Positions 7,122 to 15,600 of a DNA stretch of 31,461 nucleotides are shown here, piece by piece; position 1 is the stretch's first letter, and every line of letters begins with the position of its first letter. The stretch spans positions 1 to 31,461 of the forward strand of contig DHEG01000011.1 of NCBI GenBank assembly GCA_002399765.1. The letters are read 5' to 3'. Made by a program: the position numbers and the translations under genes. A model generated the notes under the pieces. It had not been told where the DNA came from and made no database searches. It was given only the letters and a program-made list of their open reading frames with translations. Source of the DNA: Caryophanales bacterium UBA4856 (GTDB lineage Bacteria > Bacillota_I > Bacilli_A > RFN20 > CAG-288).

Positions 7122-7382
7122 ATGGGCTTCGCCGTAAAGTTCTCCCTAGATGCCGCGAAAGAGATTGAATCAATGGATAGGGGCACGGCAAAGTTCATAC
7201 TCGGCTGGATAGATAAAAATTTGGCTGGTATAGAGGATCCGTTTTCAAGAGGAAAGGCTTTGTCCGGCAATCTTGCAAAGCTTTGGCGCTACCGAATTGG
7301 TGACTATAGGCTTATCACAAAGATTGAAAAAAAGGAATTGATAATCCTTGCAATAGATGTTGGTCATAGATCGACTGTTTAA
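7122..7382 (+). CDS. RelE-type toxin, probably truncated at its last Tyr
   Basis: RelE toxins cut mRNA in the ribosomal A site. The 86-residue product has the family core: FSLDAAKEIESMDRGTAKFILGWIDKNL (8-35), then DPFSRGKALSGNLAKLWRYRIGDYRLI (39-65), then LIILAIDVGHRSTV at the end. Relatives usually end GHRxxVY(K/R), with the Tyr taking part in catalysis in RelE. Here Val is followed by TAA (7380-7382), then AAA GCT TAG, so one base change would restore Tyr-Lys-Ala. The protein therefore ends one residue short of the Tyr. The toxin may be weakened or inactive while the antitoxin is intact. No ribosome site of its own is needed, because it starts on the base after the antitoxin stop. Confidence 0.85.
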   Translation: MGFAVKFSLDAAKEIESMDRGTAKFILGWIDKNLAGIEDPFSRGKALSGNLAKLWRYRIGDYRLITKIEKKELIILAIDVGHRSTV

Positions 7383-7410
7383 AAAGCTTAGAGATTGATT
7401 TATGTAAACT

Positions 7411-7441
7411 AGGCACTAAGTCTATAGGTGCCTGTTTTTTC
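7411..7441 (+). terminator. Toxin-antitoxin operon terminator
   Basis: AGGCAC (7411-7416) pairs with GTGCCT (7428-7433) around an eleven-base loop, followed by a run of T (from 7435). The stem is short but the tail is good. Confidence 0.65.
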
Positions 7442-7469
7442 TATAAATGGGTTTTTGGATCTCTGTACG

Positions 7470-7494
7470 AAAAAAGCCATGGTTTCCCATGGCT
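7470..7494 (-). terminator. rpsF-ssb-rpsR operon terminator
   Basis: On the reverse strand AGCCATGG pairs with CCATGGCT around a GAAA tetraloop, followed by six T. It stands 18 bases after the rpsR stop, so the operon ends here. Confidence 0.92.
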
Positions 7495-7512
7495 ACCATG
7501 CAAGCTTATCGT

Positions 7513-7740
7513 CTACTTGTCGTCAACGAAGGGCAGAAGCGCCATGAATCTGGCGTTCTTGACAGCCTTGGCAAGCATCCTCTGATACTTGGCGGAGGTG
7601 CCAGTGGTTGCCTTAGGAGTTATCTTGCCATTGGGGCTTACGAACTTCTTGAGCAACTCGGTGTCCTTGTAATCGATCCACTTGATGTGGTTCTTGGTAA
7701 AGTAGCAGACCTTCTTGCGAGGCTTGAATCTCTTGAACAT
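7513..7740 (-). CDS. rpsR: 30S ribosomal protein bS18
   Basis: The protein is a small-subunit component that pairs with bS6 on the platform of the 30S subunit. The 75-residue sequence carries the bS18 blocks KVCYFTKN (10-17), [14 protein letters not shown] (22-35), [27 protein letters not shown] (38-64) and the end MALLPF. Several arginines common in other species are replaced by Lys, Ala or Asn. It is the last gene of the classic rpsF-ssb-rpsR operon, with a terminator right after it. The usual downstream partners rplI or dnaB are absent. Confidence 0.96.
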   Translation of the reverse strand: MFKRFKPRKKVCYFTKNHIKWIDYKDTELLKKFVSPNGKITPKATTGTSAKYQRMLAKAVKNARFMALLPFVDDK

Positions 7741-7774
7741 TTTTATCCTTTCCCTAGATCTGGCTGATGCCTAT

Positions 7775-8230
7775 CTAGAAAGGCAGATCGTCATCGGAGG
7801 AATCGATACCTTCGACTGGCTCATCGGCCTTATTCGTGGAGTTGGAATTGTTGTCGCCACTCGGGGTCGGAGTCTCGGAGCCATTGTCGCTCTTTAGGGC
7901 AGCTTCCTTCTTTGTCTCAAGGAATTGCACCTGTTCGGCGACGACTTCGACGACCGACACCTTGTGACCGTCCTTGGCGTTATAGGTTCGCTGATTCAAC
8001 CTACCGTCGACAGCCACCAGGCTCCCCTTATGGCAAAACTTACTGACATTGGTAGCGGTAGCGCTCCAGGCCGTGCACCCGATGAAAGATGTAGGAGTGG
8101 GAGTGCCATCGTGCCTTGGCCTCCCGTCTATCGCAAGGGTGAAAGAGACGACGGGAGTATCGGAGGTAGTCCTCCTAAGCTCCGGATCCCTGGTGAGACG
8201 ACCCACCAGAACTACTCTGTTTATTGCCAT
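7775..8230 (-). CDS. ssb: Single-stranded DNA-binding protein
   Basis: SSB coats single-stranded DNA in replication, repair and recombination. The 151-residue protein has an OB fold at 1-107, beginning MAINRVVLVGRLTRDPELR and including the core GSLVAVDGRLNQRTY (84-98), then an Asn/Ser/Thr/Pro-rich disordered linker, then the acidic tip DDDLPF that docks partner proteins. The usual aromatic-rich FGKxAEN segment reads WSATATN here. A GGGGG ribosome site precedes the ATG at 8230. It lies between rpsF and rpsR as in most Bacillota. Confidence 0.96.
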   Translation of the reverse strand: MAINRVVLVGRLTRDPELRRTTSDTPVVSFTLAIDGRPRHDGTPTPTSFIGCTAWSATATNVSKFCHKGSLVAVDGRLNQRTYNAKDGHKVSVVEVVAEQVQFLETKKEAALKSDNGSETPTPSGDNNSNSTNKADEPVEGIDSSDDDLPF

Positions 8231-8259
8231 GATTCCCCCTTACTTCGTAACCGTTTTAA

Positions 8260-8607
8260 TCAGTCGCCAATTTTTGAATTGTCGATAGCGACTGAGGCCG
8301 AAGGACGGGTGTTTGCCCCGACCTTGGGTGCCTTGGTCACGAGAAAACGGATGACATTGGCATCGAGATTGGAAACACGCTTGAACTCGGCAAGAGCCTT
8401 GACAGCGGCCTCCAACTCAACGACAACGTAGTACCCCTTCTTGACCTTCTTGATCTCGTAAGCGAGGTCTTTCAGACCCCACTCGTCGGTCTTGGATATA
8501 GTGGCGCCATTGTCGGTCAGGGTCTTAGCGAGTTTCGCTATCTCTGCCTTGGTGGCGTCCTGATCCAATTCAGGTCGAAGGATGTACATGATTTCGTATT
8601 TCTTCAT
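8260..8607 (-). CDS. rpsF: 30S ribosomal protein bS6
   Basis: This 115-residue small-subunit protein pairs with bS18. It starts MKKYEIMYILRPELD and carries the family segment WGLKDLAYEIKKVKKGYYVVVELEA (43-67), followed by the RVSNLDANVIRFLVTK block. The C-terminal 20 residues are an extra tail. GGGAGG precedes the ATG. It is the first gene of the operon, with a promoter at 8729-8757 and a structured leader between. Confidence 0.96.
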   Translation of the reverse strand: MKKYEIMYILRPELDQDATKAEIAKLAKTLTDNGATISKTDEWGLKDLAYEIKKVKKGYYVVVELEAAVKALAEFKRVSNLDANVIRFLVTKAPKVGANTRPSASVAIDNSKIGD

Positions 8608-8635
8608 GTGCCTTTACCTCCCCATGGACATTTAT

Positions 8636-8722
8636 CGGCTACGTACAGCCAACTGCCTATTGGCAGTAATGGGTGCGTAGCAGAGAGCTTTGGCACGGAG
8701 AATCAGCCTCCCCCTCCAAAGC
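8636..8722 (-). promoter_or_regulatory. Structured rpsF leader, possible bS6:bS18 binding RNA
   Basis: On the reverse strand CTACG (8676-8680) pairs with CGTAG (8639-8643), enclosing an inner hairpin ACTGCC-aata-GGCAGT (8652-8667). The 3' side runs straight into CCGA (8635-8638). A bulge and hairpin with a conserved CCG is the known signature of the autoregulatory bS6:bS18 leader. A second stem, GCTTTGG/CCAAAGC (8687-8722), lies 5' of it. Both stems are seen directly. The assignment to the known motif is by position and by the CCG, not by a covariance search. Confidence 0.5.
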
Positions 8723-8728
8723 ATTACA

Positions 8729-8757
8729 AGTATAGGTATATATATGCCCCATGTAAA
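8729..8757 (-). promoter_or_regulatory. rpsF-ssb-rpsR operon promoter
   Basis: On the reverse strand TTTACA (8752-8757) and TATACT (8729-8734) are 17 bases apart. Transcription would begin near 8722, at the 5' foot of the leader stems. Confidence 0.8.
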
Positions 8758-8929
8758 GAAATTGCCTTGTCATCCGCATATTAAATAGAATCCGGTGCTT
8801 AATTTGTTCGCACACCAATAGCGAGAATAAATTCAGCAAAGAATGATTTAGCAAATTAAAGTTAACTAAAGGAGCCTTACTAAAACATCAAAGACCTTTT
8901 CCTATAGACAGGCATATTGATATGACAGC

Positions 8930-9384
8930 AAGAAATTCATTGGCCGCAAAGAGGAACTGACCGAGATAGGCAAGGCCCCGTTTTCCATACTCAAGGAATA
9001 GTTCCCCACAAAGTACATACCCGATAGCCTGCCTTTGCAATCGACCACCGAATGGATCTTTGCCAAGACAGAGACTGAAAACATTGCCCTTGCCATCGAT
9101 GAATATCCCTATATAAGACTCGACTCCTCAATGGCTGGCTTCCTTCGGAAAACGATAGGCAAATACGTCGATGGGACAGCCGAAGATGAGAATGGATATG
9201 TACTATATGAATGCAAATGACTCAGCCGCAAACTAGATGCCAAAGATATAAAAGACGAAGAGGAACAAGCATTGGAAGCACCTATAGAAGCTTACAAATT
9301 GGGCTTTATATCAAAAGATGGATTCACTGATGGCGTAGACAAGAACCGCTACATCCTTCTTGGACTATCCGATATGTATAGATG
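8930..9384 (+). pseudogene. Decayed AAA-family ATPase with DUF234-like C-terminus
   Basis: One reading frame gives scattered pieces of a known family of bacterial and archaeal AAA ATPases with a nuclease-like C-terminal domain. KKFIGRKEELTEIGK matches the N-terminus; ENIALAIDEYPYI matches the Walker B region; GYVLYECK followed by GFISKDGFTDGVDKNRYILLGLSDMY matches the C-terminal ECKW...FSKSGFTD...L.DLY segment. The frame is broken by TAG at 8999-9001 and by TGA at 9218-9220, exactly where the Trp of ECKW is expected (TGG to TGA). There is no start codon and no Walker A motif, and large internal parts are missing. The gene is dead. Its tail meets the YolD gene on the other strand. Confidence 0.7.
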
Positions 9385-9392
9385 GGAATGCA

Positions 9393-9728
9393 TCAGGCAT
9401 ATTCGATATAGTCGCTCTCGTTCTCGATGCCGATTATCTTCTTCAAGGCGATGGCCATGCCGGAGAGCAACAGCAGGTGCCTTTGGATCAAGACACCCTC
9501 GAAATCCCCGTCGTATTTATGCTCATTGCCGTTCTCGAACACTATCACCTTGATCCTTTGCCCTACCTCAAGATGGTTGAGGGTATAGTCCAACTGCTCT
9601 TTCTCGTCTTCCGATAGCTCAGGTGGCTTGACCTGATTCCTTTTCCTTTCCATGTCCTTCAGATAGTCTTCCTGCTCTGGCAAGGACTTGAACGGCAGCC
9701 ACTTCATCATCCCTCGATCCCTTATCAT
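9393..9728 (-). CDS. YolD-like protein
   Basis: YolD-family proteins are small cytosolic proteins found beside Y-family polymerase genes in Bacillota and thought to act in the DNA-damage response. The 111-residue sequence shows the hallmarks RDRGMMKWLPFKSLPEQ (3-19) and KPPELSEDEKEQLDYTLN (34-51), then a beta-rich C-terminal half. Its ATG overlaps the polymerase stop as ATGA, so the two are coupled and the polymerase comes first. Confidence 0.88.
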   Translation of the reverse strand: MIRDRGMMKWLPFKSLPEQEDYLKDMERKRNQVKPPELSEDEKEQLDYTLNHLEVGQRIKVIVFENGNEHKYDGDFEGVLIQRHLLLLSGMAIALKKIIGIENESDYIEYA

Positions 9729-10993
9729 GCTCTATGACCTCCTATTTCCTCATTCCGCTTTATCTCAGTCGAATGATCCAACAAAGATGACATCCTGACC
9801 AACGAATTTGGACCAAACATCTTCCTTATGGAATCGACGGTATCGTCTACTCTCCTCTCGACCTCGTGCTCTTTCTGATCGGTGAATAGATCGACCGGTA
9901 TCAGTTTCCGGGGCCAAAGCTTTTCGGCCACGACTTCCATACCCCTGGCCAAAAAGTCATAGGGGACATAGGACAGCAGGAGCTTTGTTGCCTGTTCTAG
10001 TTCCTTGGTCGTGTCCAAGGGTCTGGGGAATTCGATGTATTTTGAGTAACTGCCCTTGCTTCCCAATGGCCCTTTAAGCCAGACGCCAAGCCCCTGGCAG
10101 GCCTTGTCTTCCTTCCTAAGCCTCTCCGACAGGGCTTCGGCCATCTCTCGGCCCAATAGCCTGATGTCGATTATGTCGGCATCGAAGAAGAGGACCTGGC
10201 CCACGCTTAGCGATTGCCTGGGCTTTTGGTACTTGCGGCTTATTAGCGATTTGTCGATCCCGTTGGCATGGAGCCAGATCTCCTCGCCTATGACACCCAG
10301 ACTTTCCGACAAATAGTAGGGATCGCTATTGGCGATGTCGCCCATGGTATAAAGCCCCATGTCATTGAGGCGCTTGGCAAGCCTATCCCCGATGCCCCAG
10401 ACCTTGGTGAGGGGACTGACGGGCCACAGTTTCTTTTCGATGTCATCATGGGTCCATTTGGCAAAGAACCGGGGATCGTGTTTGGCCCCGATGTCCATGG
10501 CCGCCTTGGCCATGAACACGTTGTCGCCGATTCCGGCACAGACCGTTAGGCCGGTCCGTTTCTTCACGTCGGCGATTATGGTTTTGGCATATTCGACATC
10601 GGTCATGTGGGCACATTCGAGGTAATCGGTCACGTCCAGGAACGACTCATCCACCGAATAGACATGGATGTCCTTGCTGTCCACATAGTCCAAATAGATG
10701 CCAGTCACCTCAGCCGACTTTTCCAAGTAGCGCTTCATCCGTGGCACGGCATAGATCATTCCCGGTACCTCAGGAAGATCCCGTCTACGGCACCTGCCGG
10801 GGACACCCATGGCCCTTAGATAGGGAGACGTGGCCAATACTATGGTTCCCATGCCCCTATCGGGATCGCAGACGACAAGGGGGGTCTTGAAAGGGTCGAG
10901 ATTACGGTCCACGCACTCCACCGAGGCGTAGAAGCTCTTTAGATCTATGGCCAAAACATTGCGTGGCCTATAGCCATCCATTACCTGTTCCAT
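9725..10993 (-). CDS. Y-family translesion DNA polymerase (UvrX/YqjW-like)
   Basis: The enzyme copies damaged DNA with low fidelity. The 422-residue protein has the palm motif VLAIDLKSFYASVE (13-26, catalytic D17) and YSVDESFLDVTDYL (112-125, catalytic D115 and E116), a thumb with a helix-hairpin-helix-like KVWGIGDRLAKRLNDMGLYTMGDIA, and a little-finger domain in the last 170 residues. The end, STEIKRNEEIGGHRA, matches the UvrX/YqjW branch rather than standard DinB. All catalytic acids are present. AAGGTAAGGG precedes the ATG. No clear LexA/DinR box (CGAAC-N4-GTTCG) was found upstream. The YolD gene follows with an ATGA overlap. Confidence 0.92.
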   Translation of the reverse strand: MEQVMDGYRPRNVLAIDLKSFYASVECVDRNLDPFKTPLVVCDPDRGMGTIVLATSPYLRAMGVPGRCRRRDLPEVPGMIYAVPRMKRYLEKSAEVTGIYLDYVDSKDIHVYSVDESFLDVTDYLECAHMTDVEYAKTIIADVKKRTGLTVCAGIGDNVFMAKAAMDIGAKHDPRFFAKWTHDDIEKKLWPVSPLTKVWGIGDRLAKRLNDMGLYTMGDIANSDPYYLSESLGVIGEEIWLHANGIDKSLISRKYQKPRQSLSVGQVLFFDADIIDIRLLGREMAEALSERLRKEDKACQGLGVWLKGPLGSKGSYSKYIEFPRPLDTTKELEQATKLLLSYVPYDFLARGMEVVAEKLWPRKLIPVDLFTDQKEHEVERRVDDTVDSIRKMFGPNSLVRMSSLLDHSTEIKRNEEIGGHRA

Positions 10994-11262
10994 GTTCCCT
11001 TACCTTCAAGGGCATATTAGCAAATGAAAACGATGAAAACGGATGAAAGCGAAAGATTCAGAAAACCTGTCGGTAAGCCCTGAGGTTGTAAAAGATATCT
11101 TGGTTAGCCGTCAGGCCATTTAGGATTGGCAAATAAACATGGGGTTTATAAAACAAAAATTCAGTAGGTTATTTCGCTCATAGATTCCATGTAACAAATG
11201 TTGTTTTGCCGTTTCAGGGGTTGGCAATGGCAATCGAAGGGCCTGTCGAAAAGGCTTTTGCG
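10994..11262. other. Intergenic stretch without recognised gene
   Basis: About 270 bases between the polymerase start and the terminator of the maltodextrin operon. Near the polymerase start the sequence has short near-repeats of GATGAAAACG type (11029-11055). A TAATAT on the reverse strand is a possible but weak -10 for the polymerase gene. Nothing else was recognised. Confidence 0.5.
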
Positions 11263-11286
11263 AAAAAAACAGGCCTGAGCCTGTTT
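11263..11286 (-). terminator. Maltodextrin operon terminator
   Basis: On the reverse strand AAACAGGC pairs with GCCTGTTT around TCAG, followed by more T. It lies directly after the last lipoprotein gene and closes the ten-kilobase operon. Confidence 0.9.
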
Positions 11287-11289
11287 CCT

Positions 11290-12015
11290 TCAGTCGTTAT
11301 AGGTGGGAGCCATCGTCAGGACACTATAGGTCCCCTCGTCGCCGTTATATAGATTCAGGGAATAGGAGATCAATAGGCCATATTCGTTTATGGTTATGTC
11401 CATGTCGTAATAGACGTTCACGTCGGTATCGGTCCCGACCGTCCCCGGATTGTAGTCAAGGGTGTTGTCGCTGTCATCGACGGTCATGAAACTGCTCATG
11501 GTCCTGGATTCGGTCTTCAGCCACTCACCGTAATAGAGACCGTCTTCCTGGGTATCGGAATCGGCGATGTAAGACTTCAGAAGATCCAACACGTCTCCGC
11601 TTCCCAAGGAGGAGGTGGTCGTATCGGTATCGCCGTCAGCGGGGCCGGCATAGGTCACGGTCTTGACGTAGTCCTCGTCGCCCTTGGCGATGGTGGTGGT
11701 CTCCTTCACTACGGAAAAGCCCAAGTCATCGTCAGCCACCACCAGGCTTCCGGCATAGTCTTCCTCTATCTGGAGGGAATAGTCGTTGGTGATTAAGGAC
11801 ATCTGGAAGTATTCGACCTCCGATCCCAATACGGTCGTCTTGTCCGTGGAATCATAGGACGTGTTGTTGAGGGTATATTGGGCAGTCTGGACATATGCGA
11901 CGGCCTTCGAATAAGAAAGGTTGTTCAAAAAATTAGCCAGGTCCGTGGGCATTGAGCTGCACGAGACCAGGCTAGTAACTACGCAGAGCAGGTATATGAT
12001 CCTTCTTTCTCTCAT
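11290..12015 (-). CDS. Secreted lipoprotein, last gene of maltodextrin operon
   Basis: The 241-residue protein begins MRERRIIYLLCVVTSLVSC, a short signal peptide with a lipobox LVSC (Cys at 19), so it should be anchored on the outer face of the membrane. The mature part is rich in Asp, Ser, Thr and Tyr with beta-strand-like patterns, typical of an extracellular domain. I recognise no family. Its ATG shares one base with the preceding gene's stop (TGATG), so it is translated with that gene. Position at the end of the mal operon suggests a role at the cell surface in glucan capture or in maintaining the transporter, but this is inference. Confidence 0.8.
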   Translation of the reverse strand: MRERRIIYLLCVVTSLVSCSSMPTDLANFLNNLSYSKAVAYVQTAQYTLNNTSYDSTDKTTVLGSEVEYFQMSLITNDYSLQIEEDYAGSLVVADDDLGFSVVKETTTIAKGDEDYVKTVTYAGPADGDTDTTTSSLGSGDVLDLLKSYIADSDTQEDGLYYGEWLKTESRTMSSFMTVDDSDNTLDYNPGTVGTDTDVNVYYDMDITINEYGLLISYSLNLYNGDEGTYSVLTMAPTYND

Positions 12016-12632
12016 CAGTCTGAATAGGTATAGGTAGCGACAAGGTCGATTATGCCGCTATAGTCCGTGGTATACAGGCCCTCGTTGTTGACTACCTCTT
12101 TGACCAGATAGCCATTGCTATCGTATTGGAACTGGATGTTGAACTTGGCCGAGACCTCTATGTATGAAGGCTTGATGTTGTATATCTTGCGAAGCGAGAG
12201 GTTTGAATGCTCGACATAGAAGAGCAGGCCGGTATCGTTCTTCTCGATGTGAAGTTCGGTTATCGAGTTCTGCGATAGGGTCTTGCTGCGTATTATCGCG
12301 TATTGGGTCGTGCCGGTGTTCTTGTCCTCGTCCCCTTCCTCGTAGAAGTTGTCGCTGCTGAGCTTGGTGGGGGCATGCAATATGGCCGAGGTGTCATCGC
12401 CGACTGAATCGGTGACGTCCTTGGTATCGGTTCCGCTGCCGCCATCGGGCCAAAGGTCCCGGATGTGGCCTTCGATCGTGGCGCTGAAGGAAGTGTAGGA
12501 GACATCGCTAGAATAGGCGGCCACGGTCTCCTTTGCCAGTTCCAATGCTTCCGTCTCGTTATACGTAGAGCAAGAGGACAGGAGGATTGTCCCTAACGCC
12601 CCTAACAACGCCATCGTTTTCCTTATGGACAT
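12015..12632 (-). CDS. Secreted lipoprotein of maltodextrin operon
   Basis: The 205-residue protein starts MSIRKTMALLGALGTILLSSC with lipobox LSSC, so it is a membrane-anchored lipoprotein. The mature part begins STYNETEALELAKETVAAY and is mostly polar, with an acidic Gly/Ser/Thr stretch around 65-85 and several strand-like segments. No known family is recognised. I prefer the ATG at 12630-12632, six bases after GGAGG; the ATG at 12636-12638 touches the ribosome site and is less likely. It sits 18 bases after the MalK stop and overlaps the next lipoprotein gene by one base. The two lipoproteins are similar in size and character and could be partners. Confidence 0.8.
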   Translation of the reverse strand: MSIRKTMALLGALGTILLSSCSTYNETEALELAKETVAAYSSDVSYTSFSATIEGHIRDLWPDGGSGTDTKDVTDSVGDDTSAILHAPTKLSSDNFYEEGDEDKNTGTTQYAIIRSKTLSQNSITELHIEKNDTGLLFYVEHSNLSLRKIYNIKPSYIEVSAKFNIQFQYDSNGYLVKEVVNNEGLYTTDYSGIIDLVATYTYSD

Positions 12633-12650
12633 TTTCATCCTCCTTGTCCT

Positions 12651-15600
12651 CTAGTAGAGCCTGATGCCCATGCCGGTCTCGGTTATCTCCGCCTTGGTCA
12701 CGTCGAAGGCAAGCTTGACGGTCTGACCCTTCTTAAGGCTGGGGACAGAAGACACATAGCCGGTATTGACATCGCCGAAGGCATCTTTGTAGCTGATCTT
12801 GGCAAAGGACTTGAAGCCATAGTCGACCACGTCCTCGACCGTGGCCTCGATGCCCTTCTTGCCCTCCGGGACAAGGCTATAGGCATCGTGAGGGACGTCC
12901 AGCCTGTACTCCTTGGTGAAGACGGAGGTGCCTAGACCCTGGATCAGCTTGTTGGAGATGTTCACGTTGGAGAGGAAGTAGAAGTTGTTGACCCCGAAGA
13001 AGAATATCAGGCTCGCCCGCTTGATGGCCGCATCGCGCTGCTTGCCCAAGGCCCTGACGTTGTCGGAGAAGTCCTTGGTGAGGTAGCCGACATAATCCTT
13101 CTTGCGCAGGGCGGCCGAGGCAAGGTCGGACTTCTTCTTGGCGATTATCTGGACCAAGCGCTTGGTCGAGGCCTTGTTCTTCGACACGTTGGAGTCGTAA
13201 ACCAAACCCTCGCCATTCAGATCCTGGTTCAGGGCATTGATCTTCTGGTCAGGCAAGGCTTCCATGAAGACATGGTGGTCCTGCTTGCGACGCTTGATGG
13301 CATCACGGTCCTTGTTGGTCTCGAGGAACTTCTTCAAGTCGATGTTCTCCTCGGCCTTCTGCTGGAAGAAGATGTGCTTGTTCTTGGCCTTCAGAACCAA
13401 GACGGCGACCTTGTGGTCCCGCTTGAGGTCCGATAGCTCGAGGGCCGCCTTCGCCTTCACGTCGGCGATGTCCCCGTCGGCACCTTCCTGACCTTTCCTC
13501 AGCTCGTAGGCTACTGAGTCGATCTCGTTCTCCTTGTCGTCATAGGCCTTGGTGGCCAAGGCGATCTTGGCCTTGGCATCGGCCTTCACGCCATCGATCA
13601 GGGCCTTGTACTTGGCCTCGAGCTCCTTGGTCTTGTCGTTTATGGCAGTGGCCAGGTCGGCCTTGTAGTCGATCTTGACCAACTTGATGTTCATCTTGGC
13701 GGTGGCACGCTCGGTGTTGGCGAGGGAGGCATTCTTCGCTACGGTCGCAAACTCTGCAATCTTCTTCTCCTTGGCCACCCGCTTCTCTTCCTTTATGGCA
13801 ACGACTTCCTTATCGAGCTCGGCTTTGTAGTCGGCCTCCAGGCCCTTGATCTTCTCCTGGGCTTCTTTGTCGATTGCGGCCACATCCGCCTTGGCCTTGC
13901 TGGCCAAAGGCTCCAAGATTGCGGCCTTCTTGGCGCTCTCTTCCTTGGAGGGAACGATCGATGCCGAATATTGCTTGCCGAGGTTCTTTATGGCATCGGC
14001 AGCCTTGTCGTAGGAGATGGACGAAGACTCGAGGCTCTTGAATACCTTTTCGAGGTTGGCCTCCAAGGCGGCGACCTTCGCCTTGTTGCCGCCGGTGAAG
14101 GCATCGACGTTGGTCTTGTAGCCGGTTATCAGGTCCTTGAGCTTGGTGGCATAAAAAGCCTTGGCCTCGCTTTCGCGAGCGGCCTTGGCCTTGGGGAAGT
14201 CGGGATCGTTGTCCTTGGCGATGACGGTCTTGTAGTTATAGAAGGCGGCGTGGTATTCGTCCAGGGCGGGCAGAGGCGAGATGACCTCGTCTCCCTGACC
14301 ATCGACGAAGGTCAAGGCGGTGAAGTCGAGATCGAACGGGATCTCGGAACCGACGGGGGGAACGACCGGGGAAATGGCAAAGAAGGTACGGCCGTTGCTC
14401 TCCAAGTGGATCAGCTTGGTGTCACCGATGGTCTCGATGGCCACGACCTTGGCCTTCAAGGGGCCCTTGCCAAGCAGGAAGGCGTTGTTGGGTATCGACA
14501 GTTCGCCTTCGCTGTCCTTGGCGGTTATGGCCTTGGGCAAGGTGGTAACCTGGCCGAGGAAGGAGAGCTTGTCGCCCTCCACCTTGGCGTCGAAGACGTT
14601 CCTGGTCGGGATCAGAGGCACGATGGTCTCCTCGGTCTTCTTGTCGAAGAAGTAGGTGTGAGCCATGTCGAACTTGGCATAGGCAACGACACCGGGAACG
14701 ACATCGTCGGGCTTGGTCTTGACCTTGACTGTGATCTGGCCGCTCTTGTTCTGGAGGTCCTGGTTGTCAAGGTTGACGTCGCCATAGACCAAGGCCTCGG
14801 AGCCGAGTTCCTCGATGTGGCTGACGCGGAAGGGCACGACATTGCCGTCCTTGTCGTCCTTGTTGGTCAAGGAAATCCTCTCGCAGCGGATGCCCATCAC
14901 TACCTGATGCTTGCCATCGAGGTAGAGCGGATTGACCTTGATGAGGTCGTTGAACGGGACAACCAAGGTGCCATTGTTGATCTTCAGGCTTATCTCGACC
15001 TTGTCGCCCGCCCTCTTTAGCAAGGCATCGTAGAAGTTCATCTGCGGGGTGCCGATGAAGCCGGCGACGAACATGTTGGAAGGATATTCGTAAAGGTTGC
15101 GCGGCGTATCGAATTGCTGGACGCGTCCGGCCTTCATGACGACGATGCGGTCGCCGAGGGTCATGGCCTCGGTCTGGTCGTGGGTGACGTAGATGAAGGT
15201 GGTGTTGAGTTTCCTATGGAGGTTGGCGATCTCGGTACGCATCTGGGTCCTCAGCTTGGCATCCAGGTTGGAGAGAGGCTCATCCAGAAGCATGACCTTG
15301 GGATCACGCAGGATGGCCCGGCCCAAGGCGACACGCTGACGCTGGCCGCCGGACATGGCACGGGGCTTCCTGTCTAGCATGTTGGTCAGACCCAGGATGT
15401 TTGCGGCCCACATGACCTTGGTCTGGATTATATCGTTGGGGACATGCCTGAGCTTGAGGCCGAAGGCCATGTTCTCGTAGACGGTCATGTGAGGATACAA
15501 GGCATAGTTTTGGAAGACCATTGCGATATCGCGGTCCTTGGGTTCCATGTCGTTCACGATCTGGTCGCCGATGTACAGTTCGCCAGCGGTTATCTCCTCC

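Noticed and set aside
10994..11060. SOS (LexA/DinR) box ahead of the Y-family polymerase
   Set aside because: No CGAAC-N4-GTTCG-like sequence was seen; only short GATGAAA near-repeats.
13971..15020. 349-codon open frame on the plus strand
   Set aside because: Antisense to the MalK ATPase and its extension; the protein is Gly/Val/Leu/Asp-rich shadow sequence without motifs or ribosome site.
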